Source: Protopterus annectens (taxonomy: Eukaryota; Chordata; Ceratodontiformes; Protopteridae). Taken from it: 64,000 bases of DNA. The stretch is from contig NC_056738.1 of NCBI RefSeq assembly GCF_019279795.1, forward strand, positions 408,084,449 through 408,148,448. Reading direction: 5' to 3'. Below are positions 23,226 to 35,040 of this stretch, in pieces (the first letter of the stretch is position 1; each line of letters starts with the position of its first letter). The notes beneath the pieces are model-generated. The model had not been told where the DNA came from, ran no database searches, and was given only the letters and a program-made list of their open reading frames with translations. Position numbers and translations under genes: made by a program.

Positions 23226-24444
23226 TCCCCTTGGAAATCTTTATTTTTATCCACTAAAATATAATAAATAATAATAAAAATTATGTATACAATGTGTATA
23301 AATAAATATGTGTGTATATATTTAGTTAGTTTAACCTCAGTTCTGTTTTGATGAGATTTATTGCATCACACCAGAGATTTAAAGGGAGAGTGTCAAAGTT
23401 ACTGCTTTCAGAACACTTTTTTGTTTTTTTTTACACCAATGCATTATTTTCATTGTATACATTTGTCCCACAATAATTTTCCTGCACTTTTCTGTTTCAT
23501 TTTGAGTAAAATCCCTGTTTCTAGAGTGTCCCGCTCTCAGTTTTGACAAGTTGCACCACCCACAGTGTGATGTCATTATACACACCCCCTTCCCTGCCCT
23601 CAGTTATTTAAATATGACCCTGCTTTGCTTTCCCATGGTTGTTTTTATTCCCAGTGGAAAATACCAACAATGCTAATGGTTCCTATCACAGAAACTTCAA
23701 ACCCCCCCCCCCAAAAAAAATCAGTTTCTCCAATGGAAAAAAAAACTTAAATGCTTAAACAACACATTGCAGCCAATGTGGTATTTCCGTCATTTGCCAA
23801 AAAGGCGCTAGGTGCTCATAGTGTGAGACTTGGGAAGTTAGTACTGGCATACATTCTACAAAAGTTATTTATTTATTTATTGTGCTAGCCTAGGTCTGTA
23901 ACCTTTAACTAGAGCAGGGAGAAGTGGTGCTGACCCCAGATGCAAGCTGTCACGGGTTGCAGGTGGTGATTGTGTGCAAGTGCTTTGCGGTCAGATTATA
24001 TCATTATATGCAGTGATTTAACTGTAGCAAGCTGTTTACTGCTGTATAATGCATTACTAGTAAACAGCTTGCTACAGTTTAATGTAGATGATTTTTCCAT
24101 CAGCTTTAGATTCACTGTAGCTTGTTTTACAGCTAGCGGGGTATTTTAGTCATTTGCCCAAAAGGCGCAAGGTTCACATAGTGTGAGACACGGGAGTTCA
24201 CTACTGGCATACATTCTACAAATGTTATTTATTTATTATTGTATTTATTTATTTATTGTGCTAACAGCATGACAGGGAGGTGGGAGCTGCTTTAGGAGTG
24301 CAGTACCAAATTACTGGCAATAACCATTCAGCTAATATCTCTTTTTTTTCTGTTGGGCGAGCTCTGTTAGCCGATCATGACAGTTTGCAATCTGCAGCTC
24401 TGATTTCAGCACCTTGAACAGATGCCGTTAACGGCAGCTGTAAC
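23226..24444. repeat. Region with an interspersed direct repeat and a perfect hairpin
   Basis: Two related segments about 350 bp apart, 23771-23890 and 24118-24265, share GTCATTTGCC, AAAAGGCGC, CATAGTGTGAGAC, ACTGGCATACATTCTACAAA and an ATTT-rich tail before TGTGCTA. Between them lies a perfect 21-bp inverted repeat, 24020-24040 with 24059-24079, with an 18-nt loop. The structure suggests a duplicated nonautonomous element, unclassified. Confidence 0.6.
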
Positions 24445-24446
24445 CA

Positions 24447-24751
24447 TGCTTCTCAATTTCTTATCTCTTGCTCAAGAAATTTGGGCAAAGCCCAAAATAA
24501 AAAACCCATAAATAGAGCCAGATTTTAATTATTGTTCTTATAAACTTAGAAAGTAACTAGAACAATATTTGTGTTAGCGTGCATTTTCTGAAGAATATGA
24601 AGTTTGAAACTCGAATGCCTGTCATTATGTATTGATTTTGGTTTCAGTGATTTTGATTTGTTCAGAAAACCACAGATTTTATGACGAGCAGACTAAAAAT
24701 ATGAGAGAAAATCTCAGCATTCTGCGAATATTTGGACGGTTGAAGGGTATG
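24447..24751 (+). repeat. Nonautonomous short-ended repeat, family M (copy 1)
   Basis: Aligns along its length with 34761-35040. Shared blocks include CAAAGCC, TGCATTTTCTGAAG, TGTCATTAT, CAGAAAACCA and AATATGAGA. The ends look like short imperfect inverted repeats of the type CATRCCTCTCAACC. At roughly 300 bp with no ORF it has the form of a MITE, but its superfamily is not clear. Confidence 0.55.
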
Positions 24752-25394
24752 GCTCTAACATTCTTTATCTCCTCACTTTCAGCACTTGTCAAGTTAAACA
24801 CCACTCAAGACCATGTGTCTCACAGTTGTCTCCCCTGTTCTAAAGTACTTTTTTACCACTTTTTCCCATAAACTCTGAAAGTTGGAAATGGAAGGTCTGT
24901 GGGTGAAAACTTTCTGCTTTTCCCTAAGTAAATCAATCACAGTTCCGTTGGAATGCAGCTTTCAGCACTAAGCTTTTAAGATAGCATTATATAGTTTCAT
25001 TTGCATTTAATGTAAGCAAAATGAATATTTGCTATTTGAATGTTTTACACTGATGTTTTGATTTATTTTTGTCAGCAGTTTCAGTGTGGTAGTGGAAACT
25101 TCCATTTTGTGAGGAAGGGAGTATTGGAGAAATGTCTGCAAAGTTTGAATGTGGGAGATGGGGCCCCATTCATGTTAAACATTGCAATTTTGGTCGCTTT
25201 GAAGCTGTTGTGGGGTTTGGGGCAGGGGAATATCCTACACAGGATAGCACAGAGATGTTTAATTTTCCTTGTACTAGTAAGCAACTGTGACAGTTTTTCT
25301 AGTACTTGATGCTCTTACACTAAACAAACCAGCACGTCCTAGAAGTGGGTTGTGTAGTGTTTTATAGGACTAGTAACTAGTATTTATTTTATGC
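24752..25394. other. Spacer, nothing recognised
   Basis: About 640 bp. One frame at 25040-25309 is open on the plus strand but has no motif and is interrupted on both sides. Confidence 0.4.
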
Positions 25395-25475
25395 ATAGTT
25401 CATAAGTTCATAGAAGATTACTAAGCTAACTGCCCTAGAGCCCTTACAAGCCTAGCCATATTAATCCCAAGTTGC
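25395..25475 (-). mobile_element. Solo 3' end of the CR1/L2-type LINE
   Basis: On the minus strand it reads GGCTAGGCTTGTAAGGGCT, a TTAGCTTAGTAA block and TATGAACTTATGAAC, the same 3' UTR terminus as the longer copies. A very strongly 5'-truncated insertion. Confidence 0.75.
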
Positions 25476-25555
25476 TGCAGTTGCCGGTGGTTTGATGAGT
25501 GAAGTTCACAGAGGTAAGAGTCTACGGTAGTTAATGCCGATGCCCTCTGTCCAGG

Positions 25556-25720
25556 GCATACCTCTCAACCTGGAAACATCAAAAATCTGGACAAGGCCCA
25601 TGAAAAATAGGTACAAATCTGTACGCTGATTAACATCTAATTTGCATACATAATTACGTAACCCCACCCACTCCAATGGAATTTTGGGATACCAACTTTC
25701 AAAAGCAAACTGAAGAACAG
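25556..25720. repeat. Family M fragment (one end)
   Basis: Starts with CATACCTCTCAACC and contains AAATCTGGACAAGGCC, the terminal sequence of the repeat family at 34761-35040; the rest does not align clearly. Confidence 0.4.
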
Positions 25721-26384
25721 ACAACTAAAATATGGCACCAGAGTCCCCCTGCAGCCATTCTGATGTCCCATTACCTGGCTATTTCAACCCATTTACCATA
25801 AACATTAATGTAAGCATTCTGCTTTACTTCTACAATGAATATTTGGATTTTATTTTTACATTTTGCAGCACAACAATGCACAAACACTAACAGACATCTG
25901 CTAAACAAAGCAATGCTGTCTCACAATGAAAATAGACTTGGCATTAAAACTTCTCTGCCCTTGAAACTCACATTCATTGAAACAGCATTGAAACCCATAC
26001 CACATCCAAAAAAAATGCATCTGGCCAGTGATGGATAAAGATTACCTTTGGGCTGTTTTCAAATGATTGGCCCCTTGCACACAAAACAATAAACATACAC
26101 GTGTTCTTTTCTTTGATAAACCCTTCCTGACTTTATTAAGTTAGATTCCTTGTATAATACAACAGCACACTTATTAGACAGAGCGCATTTTAAATGTATT
26201 GTTTGAACATTTTTCCAGTAGGATGTACTGTAGGCAATGAAACAAAATGCATGAACCAATAATGACAAAATTGCCCAATTCAGAACATTTCCATCATAAA
26301 AGTCTACTTCCACACTCACAGTATAAATAGAATGACAGTAGTGTAAGCCATAGGCATCTTGCATGGCTTCTCTAACTTATTTTC

Positions 26385-26960
26385 AATTTCAGTTTTTTTT
26401 TTGGGGGGGGCAAAAGGTAAAAAACCAGGGGCACATTTTAAACATTGCGTGTGCAATTTTGGAAAGTTGCTAGAATAAAATGTTGTGTTACCACCATGCA
26501 TTTCACTGGCAAGTCTTGAATCCAGAACCCTATGCACTACAGTCAGAGCAACATACCACTATGCCAATCAGCAGTTTCCTAAATAATAGGAAGACAAAAC
26601 TTATTGGCTATCATTTAGTGAATTCAGTTCTCATTTCTCACCATAGCTCTCAACGTCTTAGCACACAAAAACCTAGACAAAGCCAATAATGGGGGAATAC
26701 AAATTCAGTTCTTACTTCTAACTCACCATAGCTCTCAACTCTTAGCACAAAATAACATGAACAAACAACAAATCCAATAATGGGGGGAATACAAATTCAG
26801 TTCTTACTTCTAACTCACCATAGCTCTCAACTCTTAGCACAAAATAACATGGACAAACAACAAATCCAATAATGGGGGGAATACAAATTCTGTTCTCACC
26901 ATAGTTCTCAAGTCTTAGCACAAAAAAATCTGGACAAAGCTCAAAAGTGGTGGTGGCTAG
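26385..26960. repeat. Family M copy with its end amplified in tandem
   Basis: 26395-26510 matches the interior of the family (CATTTTAAACATTG, TTGGAAAGTTGCTAGAATAA, CCATGCATTT). From 26641 the terminal unit beginning CCATAGCTCTCAA is repeated: starts at 26641, 26725, 26818 and 26899, spacings 84, 93 and 81 bp. Units 2 and 3 are nearly identical, so the expansion is recent relative to the element. Confidence 0.7.
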
Positions 26961-27915
26961 GGACTTTAGCCTACCATATGCAGGTGCGCAGTACGGCAAG
27001 CAACTTGGCTGACTTTACTATGTTTAGGTACACAGTCTTTGAATGCCTTTTATGTAGCTGAGTTAAACCTGTGTATTGGAAGTATACACACAGTGCACAA
27101 GTACCATACATTATCAAATTACCTGTTGTTTATCAAATTTAAAGACTGTGAACCAGATATACAAAGACTGTAAGAGCTTTCAGTGATTACATGCTAGTTT
27201 CTTTCATTATACACACAGCATTGCATTTACACAATGTATAACAAAACTACACAGTGCCTAGCAAGATTTATGAAACTCAACCTATACATAAAAACAATCA
27301 TAACTACCTATCACAAAAGCTATTAAGGTAATAATCTTAGGGACAAACATTTAAACCATGCATAATAACTAAAATATCATATATGTTATAAAAGATGTCC
27401 TAAAACAAAAACCTCTTGGAGTTAGGTTTACATAGCAGTAAGATAGGGGTGCTAACAAGCAAGAAAAGGATTGCATGTTATGTTTTGGCTCAAAGAAAGG
27501 AAGAAGGAATGAGGAAGGAGATGCAGAGTAGTGTGATGAGTGGAGCCCCATTTTTTAATGTGAAGGCAAGGGCAATAAACAAGGGGTATAGTGAGTACAA
27601 GAATATACATTAAGGAATAATAGCTGAGGTACATGCATAAACAGGCCATACAAAGAATGCAAGATGTATGGGATGGGTATTGACACACATGGGGAAAAAA
27701 AAATTACATCAGATTTGAACACATATACATAGTGAGAGTAAATAGTTCTGCGAGTGAGGATTAAACAGTATTTACAAAGCTTTGGTTTAAACACATAAAG
27801 AAGGTCATATCTGACAAACTGAGTGAGGAATATCTCAGAACATCAACGCCTCCATGTTAACTGTGATAATCCATCAAAATGTCAAGTACATACTTGCACA
27901 TCTTGCAGTATAGCT
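26961..27915. other. Spacer, nothing recognised
   Basis: About 950 bp of AT-rich sequence without motifs, repeats or long coding frames. Confidence 0.45.
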
Positions 27916-27937
27916 GCACACACACACACACGCACAC

Positions 27938-28007
<70 letters not shown>
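27916..28007 (+). repeat. (CA)n microsatellite
   Basis: About 92 bp of CA repeat with two CG interruptions near the left end. Confidence 0.96.
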
Positions 28008-28009
<2 letters not shown>

Positions 28010-28019
28010 TGTTTTCTTA

Positions 28020-28400
28020 CCTGAAAGCAAAATGAGTAATCTGTTCCCGACTTCCTGAATGAGTGTTGCTATTGCCATTAGTCTGTTCCTGAAAGCAAGT
28101 GCTGTTGCCATTAATCCGTTCCCGCCCGCTCACATTTGCAGCCAGCCAGAAAGGATGTGTGCACAATGCGAGCTCCTTGAGCTCAATTCCGACTGGCTGG
28201 TAGCACTGATGGAGCTGACGTCACTGCGCACATGATGACATCAGCTCCGAAAGCGCAATTCTTAAAAAATAAAAAAAAAATCAAAAGAAAAAAATCGGAA
28301 ATGAGGGGGTGCCACTTGGGAATCATGGCACCCCTTCATTTGGACCCCAAAACTCGGTTAAAATGGAATAAATCAGTATGGTTGGGAGGTATGTATTGAA
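28020..28400. repeat. Probable nonautonomous DNA element end, unclassified
   Basis: GC-richer than its surroundings, with internal repetition (TGTTCCYGA and TTGCCATTARTC appear twice at 28042-28120), an A-rich stretch, and a right end GGTTGGGAGGTATG that reads CATACCTCCCAACC in reverse, similar to family M ends. No ORF. Confidence 0.4.
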
Positions 28401-29390
28401 CTTAGTAAGTGTGGACTGCTCAGTGCACCAAATAGGATTCATATGAGTTTCAAGGCTGTTTTAGCATAATAACCATGTAGGTCTTGCCAATAGTCACTGT
28501 CATGCCTTAGCGTTGGTATAAGTGACCCTGTAGACAGTGTTCTTACAGCAAGCTTTGGTATGGGTTGTATGTGTACAAAATGTGTGAATCATATGAACTG
28601 TCTGGGTGATACACAGACACATTACATATAATAGCCTGGGCATTACAGACCACCTAGCATGATATGGAGTGAAAGCCCTTCCAATTAGTATATTTCAGGC
28701 CATCTGCATCTGATTAATCCTTGACAGTAACATGGGTGCATTCTATACTTCTTGGGGCATCAGAGAAATGGATGATGTCACAAAATAGCCCATACACTGT
28801 TGGTTCTCAACTCCCTGCTGTCTTGAGCAACCATTTATGTTCTTCCACATACTGTAGCATAATGTTTTGGAAATGGTATGGCTGTGATGCACCTAATATG
28901 ACACCCCTAGCTTCATGGAATGTCCCTGTAGCTAAGACGATCAGTGCTACCCATACCATTGTATCCACATGATTGGGTACACCAGACAACCACCAGGATT
29001 TTGATTGTGGATGAGCAGGTTTGACTAGGTCCCTTACTGCATGCCTATCTACTCAGAGAAATTGGTCCATGTCTTATTAGAGTTTTGTGTGATAGTAGGA
29101 CAGGCATCTGTTTCTCCTTCTGTATAGTGTAGGTAGTCATGACACACAACATTGTGAACACTGGCTCTAACAGTGGCTCTCAACACAAGCTACTGCTGCT
29201 ATTCCTGCCATGGATTCCATCATGCACACCATGATTCTTGCAGTTCAGAATTGGTATGCACTGCTCTGCAGTACCAAATGTTTATATATTTTGAAATGGT
29301 CCACCATTTGGTCTGCCATTTTGGATTCCTTCATTTTGATAGGACATAATCAGTCCATTGACCATAATCACTTTGCCAGTACTCACCCTC
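28401..29390. other. Spacer with a distant relative of the 0.6-1.5 kb repeat
   Basis: Around 28625-28800, CATTACAGACCACCT, GTGAAAGCCCTTCC and a CATCAGAGAAATG block resemble the 418-bp unit at 619-1455 in the same order. Otherwise nothing was recognised. Confidence 0.4.
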
Positions 29391-29828
29391 ATAGGGTGCA
29401 GGGCCGGCCTTAGCTGAAATGGCGCCCTAGGCAAAGTAGTGCTCCGGCGCCCCTTAAGCCCCACCTACACCATTCTCATGAAACACTCCTATTTGAGCCA
29501 CACCCACAGACAAGTTACTCCCCAAGAAAGGCATGCTGCTAGATTACACAAACAGGAATTATACTCAGTGTAAAAAGAAAGTCCATGTTAGTGAATAGTA
29601 TTAATCACTTTACCTTCCATTATCACACCTTCTATGCTTTGTAACTTCAAGTCAGTCACCTATTCTTCTTTTCCAGTATCTCAGCTCCAGGTACCCTTAC
29701 CATTGACAATATTTATCCATAACATAAAATCAGTCCAGTATGGGGTAAACAAAGTGCTGCTGGTGCCATCAACTTGAACATCAATTTTCTTTTTTTTTTT
29801 TTTTTTCAGATGACAATTGACACTCCTC

Positions 29829-32435
29829 CACTAAAGGTGGAGGACTGTCAATATTCACCAAGGATATTCACACCACCAGGCTAGTTGCCCAACACAATGC
29901 GTCTGAAATTCTCCAGGTGCAACTAACACTAGGTAAGACTGCAATCCAAATTGTAGCTTGCTACAGATCCCCCACCATGCCCCAAGATTCTCACTACACC
30001 TTTCTAAACATACTGGAAAATATTAAGATAGAACCAAACACCCTAATACTGGGTGATTTTAACTACCCTGCCATTCCAACACCCTGGATCAACTAATCCA
30101 TAGTCCCACCAGGGGCTCCAATATCCTAGACCTGGTCATTACCAACATGGGAAATCGATGCTCCACACCTATGGTCAGCCCCTCGTTAGTCAGGTCTGAC
30201 CATAAGCTAATTACCCTTAACATCCACATCCCACCCTCACCCCCCAGTAAGGAAACCTCCATAAAAAACTTCTCCAAAGCCAACATCATGCTACTCAAGT
30301 CAGAAGTGACAAACTTCATGACACCCATGCAGATGGGAACTGAAAGCTCAACTGCTGAATCCTACACTAAGGCACTGTACGAGCACATCGACTCCTGCAT
30401 GAATCGAGCCATCCCAAATAGAACCAAGATGCTCTCATCCAAAAAAAGGAAGCCAATTTGGTGGTCCCCTGCCATAAACAAACTACAACAAAAGGAAGAA
30501 ACTGTTGCAGAAAAGAGGAAAATCCCAGGATGCAAAAAACTCCCTTACCAGCCTCAGTAAGAAACTGAGATCCCTCATAAAATCCTCCAAAGCTAGTTAT
30601 GAAAATAAAATTGCTAAAGATTCCAAAGACAAGCACAAGGCATTCTATAACTATGTCAATAATCTAAATGGCAATGCTCAGATCTGCTCTTAAATATACT
30701 GATATAAGGATATTGCCAATATTCTTGGCAGATCAATTCAGTGTGAACTTCACCCCCCTCTCACCCCCTAAATGGCCCATCTCAATACCGGAAGATTGCC
30801 AAATTCCGGTAATAACGGCCACACAGGTAAAAACGCACTCTCCAAAGCTAAGAATACAGCATCCATGGGACCAGATGACATCCCAGGCTATGTACTACAT
30901 GAACTACAATATGAACTGGCACCTCACCTAAGTGTCATCTTTAATCATAGCCTCACCTCAGGTTTCAATCCCACTGAGTGGCGCAGAGCTACAGTTATCT
31001 CACTCCACAAGGGGGGGATCCACCTTAGATCCTGGAAACTACCGTCCCGTCAGTCTGATGAGCCTTATCTGCAAGGCCATGGAGCGTATTATCATGGAAC
31101 TTATAAACAAAGACATTGGCAACCTTCAAACACTGGACCCCACCCAGTTTGGGTTCGTGAAGGGCCAATCTTGTCTCCTGAACCAGATTGACTTCTTTGA
31201 ATCAGTCTCCAGAGCCATAGATAAGGGTAAGGTGGTTCACACAGCCTATCTAGACCTTGCCAAGGCCTTTGACACCATCCCCCACTCTGGAATCATAGAT
31301 AAACTTACTAAGCTGGGCATTATTCCCTACGTCACCCAATGGGTTGATAACTGGCTTACTGATAGAACCCACAAATCCAGCTCCAGACAAATGACAAGTG
31401 AAGTACCTCAGGGTTCAGTCCTGGGACCACCCTTGTTTGGCATCTACTTCTCTGAAGTACAGGCCAACACTAAGGGACTCTGGCTAACAAAGTTCACAGA
31501 TGACTGCAAATGGAGAGCCATTATTGAATCCCCAAATGATGTGGATACTCTACAAAAGGGCCTTACAGAAACAGATGCTTGGTGCCAGAGCCATGGGCTC
31601 AAGCTCAATGCCAAGAAATGTATAGTTATCCCCTTTGGGAAAAAACATGTAGCCGTGAATTACCATATAGGTGGCAGTACACTAAACACCAAAAGTGTGA
31701 TAACAGACTTAGGGACACAGGTGGATAGTGATCTCACTTTTGATAACCACATCGCCACAACAGTCAGGAAATCCTTCTCTGTGGCACACCTCATCACTAA
31801 CGGCTTTTCATCCAGAAAAAAGAGGTCATTGTCCCACTGTACTCATCCCTCATTAGACCCATTATAGAATACAATGCCCCGTTTGGTATGTACCTTTCAA
31901 GACATCTGCAACAACTGGAAAGGCCACAGAAATACCTCACTAAAAGAATCACAGGCCTAAATCAGATGCCCTATGCTGACCGCCTTAAAAAACTCCAGCT
32001 ATACTCTGTCGCATATTGTCTACTCATAGGCGATCTCTGCTTAACATACAAGGCCATGTCAAACCCAGAGCTGTTGGACATGTTACACTTAAAGAAATCC
32101 CAATCCCTCAGAGCCACATGCTCCAGGAATCTAAACTTTGTCATCACAATAAACAAAACATGCTGGAGGGATAGGTTCCTGACCCAGAGACTCCCCAGAC
32201 TCTGGAATAGATTGCCCATATATGTCAAGCAGAGTGCCTCTTTGGCCGTCTTCAAAAGGAACCTTGACGATTGGATGGGAGAAAGGAAATCCACCCCGGG
32301 GATCACGTCAGTCGCCCTGCTAGATAGGGGTCCATGGAAGTAAATAGTGTGGGAAGAAATAGCCAGGGAATTGTTATGGCTGGCTTGTATAGGCCCTAGG
32401 GCTGATAGCCTAGTACCAATCTATGAACCTATGCA
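29829..32435 (+). pseudogene. CR1/L2-type LINE ORF2, 5'-truncated, inserted in the hAT element
   Basis: Starts inside the endonuclease domain (SIFTKDIHTTRL). A run GDFNYPAIP is followed by an internal deletion of about 75 bp near 30080 relative to the copy at 38.4 kb. Further blocks: RSDHKLITLNI near 30190, KRKPIWWSPAINKL near 30450, AYLDLAKAFDTIPH near 31240 (RT motif A), EVPQGSVLGPPLF near 31405 (motif B), FTDDCKWRA near 31495 (motif C, family FADD) and a C-terminal region with LPIYVKQSASLAVFKRNLDD near 32210. Reading continues through at least four frames. The 3' end has AGCCTAGTACCAAT and CTATGAACCTATG near 32425. Confidence 0.9.
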
Positions 32436-33464
32436 TAACTTCCTGGAGCTTAATTAAGCTCATTATCTGGTAGTTTGCATAGGAAAGTCATTGAAATACA
32501 AAATCTTTGCCTTCAAGTCTGACAAAAATGACGTGTTGGCACAGTTAAGTCATGATATATTCCTTTATAAATCATAACTTAAAATATTTTGAGGTCACCC
32601 AACTGCAAGATTAAATACTGATGAAGAAATCTAATGAGCACCACACAGCTAAACACACAAACACCATAGGCAAGAATGGCCTGGCATCTCACAACCAATG
32701 AAACAAACACCATAGTCAAAGAACAGTGGTGTAGATGCATTTTAGCTGTCTTTAAAATCTTTCATTTATCCATTTCCTTTATATGCTTAAGCAGTTGGAG
32801 ATAATCACAGCCAACAAGAGAAGCGAGGCAAAAAGCCAGTCTTCGATGGAATGACACTGACAGTATAATACAAGGCACATAAATGAATGTACTGCATAAC
32901 TACTCTGCAACCTTTATTCCTCTATCCACTTTACTGAGAACATAACAGTAGTAATTTGAAAGCAATGATTATTATACTACCATATCCCGTCCTGGTCCCC
33001 CCCAACAAACACATCACCTAGAGGTCTGTGCGTGGGCCCAACTCCATGACGGAGACTTGTAGCATAACGGGATGAGGAAAACAAGTTTTCTGTTATCCTA
33101 GCCTTGAAAATGCTAAGCCGTTGTATGTTACAGCTTGCAAGTACTACACTCTTACGATCTTTTTTTTTTGTTTTGTTTTTTTTATATAACATTATACCGC
33201 GCATGTGCATAACCTCCTCCCTTTGTGAATGAAAACAGCCATCGCAGCTTCCTCTCACTCCCAAACCACCACTGAAAGAAGCAGAAGGGGCACCCACCTA
33301 TTTTTCTTTTTTTTTTTTTAAATATAGAAATATCCAACCACAGTCGCACCAGTGGCTCCTCTTCACCTCAAAACAACCAAAGGAGTGACCCCATTGAGGC
33401 AGCCAAAAAGCAGCTCAATGTGCAAGAACATAACCTTCTCTCACATTTAAAATGCACTGAATTA

Positions 33465-33700
33465 GAATGCTGGGGAGGCTGCAATTGTAGTCTTTAGGGC
33501 AGCGGTGGTGAAATAAAAAAAAAAAAGAAAAGTTGTTGTCTGTTCGGCTTCCAGGTTAGGGGTCCTCACAACAGAACTCCGCTCTGTAAATTGCGCCCCT
33601 CTGATGCTGGGGAGGGCGCAATTGTAGTCTTTAGGGCAGCAGCGGTGAGAAATTAAAAAAAAAAAAAAAAAAAAGAAACGTTGTTGTGATTGCGCCCTTT
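33465..33700. repeat. Tandem duplication inside the hAT right end
   Basis: GCTGGGGAGG, GCAATTGTAGTCTTTAGGGC and a GTGGTGA/GCGGTGA block followed by an A-rich run occur twice, from about 33469 and from about 33606, spacing about 137 bp. Internal tandem units are common in nonautonomous hAT elements. Confidence 0.75.
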
Positions 33701-33772
33701 TGAGGCCAGCCTGCACGGCGCCCTAGGCGGCCGCCTAGTTCGCCTATGCCTAAGGCCGGCCGTAATAGGGTG

Positions 33773-34760
33773 TCACTTGTCAGCAGAATGCAAAACAAAT
33801 CAAATGAATTTGCAGGTACCCATCTAATCAGCATGGTTTGATTTAAAAGGACTTGTGGTTATCACTGTTTTGTACATAACAGAAAGATTAGAATAGAAGA
33901 TTCAGCCTAACCCGAAACAATGGACGCATTGAGTAATAATACATCTGTCCACCTATCTTGTCTTGTTTATTTATTGATATAGATGAAATTGTTCTAGTTT
34001 GAGGGTTTGTGAACATATTTGATTTTTAGAAGTGTAGAAAACCAAAGGAGGTTGTGTCCTTAGTGCAAAATAGTAGAGTATAGGTTTTGTCTTGATAGGT
34101 GAGAGACTTTAGTTTAACGCCTTTTTTTCTTCTTTTTGTAGTTAAAAATCTTTGGGCTTTTCTAGCTGTATGATGTATTTGGATAGATATATACTAACAG
34201 ACGCTTTATGTTTTTGGTTGGATCAGGGCAAAGTGTAGTGAAATGAGAACTTTTTTTGTCCTATATGAAATACATATTAAATGTTTAATTGGGCTAAACA
34301 GAAGGATTTCCTAAGTACTGTTACTATGTAGTGTTCAAAGGCTAGAGAGTAGTCTACAAAGGTATACAGATGTCTGATTCTGTATGTCTGGAGTCAAATG
34401 TTCTCTATACTGTAGGCTGCTGCTGAGATTGATGTATTGAATGATTGATGTATTTGTTGACAGGATAAAGCAGTGATCTATGTGGACCATTTTGAGGTTT
34501 AGTCCAGGGTTTACAACCAGATAGAAATAGATATAAGTTAATATAAGATGTTGGTCACACCATAATTTACCTTGAGAAAATCAAAACAATAATACAATCA
34601 ATGGTTCAAAAACAATTGCAGAATTAAGCAGTACAACACTGGCACTAGATTGCTAAACTTTTTACTGTATCAGGACATAGAGTAGCCTTTGCTATACCGC
34701 GTAATGAATATTGTACTACACTGTGAACTCTATGTTACACATACTATGTTACATTGATCA
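33773..34760. other. Spacer, nothing recognised
   Basis: About 990 bp of AT-rich sequence; no motif or repeat stands out. Confidence 0.45.
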
Positions 34761-35040
34761 TACCTCTCAGCCTTGCAGTACAAGAAATCTAGACAAAGCC
34801 AAAATTAATGGGGAACAAAGGCCAAAACTAGGGACAAATTTTAAATATTGCTTGTACAATCTTAGAAAGTTGCTGGAATAAAAGGCTTTGTGTTACCATG
34901 CATTTTCTGAAGGATATGATGGCTGAAACTGAAATGGCTGTCATTATTTTATTATTTCAGTCCTCACCGATGTGCAGAAAACCAAATGTTTTATCAGGAA
35001 CAGATCTAAAATATGAGACAATCTGGACAGTTGGGAGCTG
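34761..35040 (+). repeat. Nonautonomous repeat, family M (best copy)
   Basis: About 280 bp. Left end CATACCTCTCAGCC; right end CAGTTGGGAGCTG, which is AGCTCCCAACTG in reverse, so the termini are short imperfect inverted repeats. Interior blocks are shared with 24447-24751 and 26395-26510. Confidence 0.6.

Larger units (their letters stand above)
29391..33772. mobile_element. hAT-like DNA transposon remnant with 8-bp target duplication, hosting a LINE
   Basis: The element runs 29399-33764 and is bracketed by ATAGGGTG at 29391-29398 and 33765-33772. Terminal inverted repeats: left CAGGGCCGGCCTTAG; the right end in reverse complement is TACGGCCGGCCTTAG (13 of 15 match). A GGCGCCCTAGGC block lies close inside both ends. 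CAG-type ends with an 8-bp duplication are diagnostic of the hAT superfamily. No transposase was found, so it is nonautonomous. A CR1/L2-type LINE (29829-32435) accounts for most of its length. Confidence 0.8.

Noticed and set aside
24752-25394. Plus-strand exon around 25040-25309
   Set aside because: The frame is short, without motifs or convincing splice sites, and carries low-complexity AT context.
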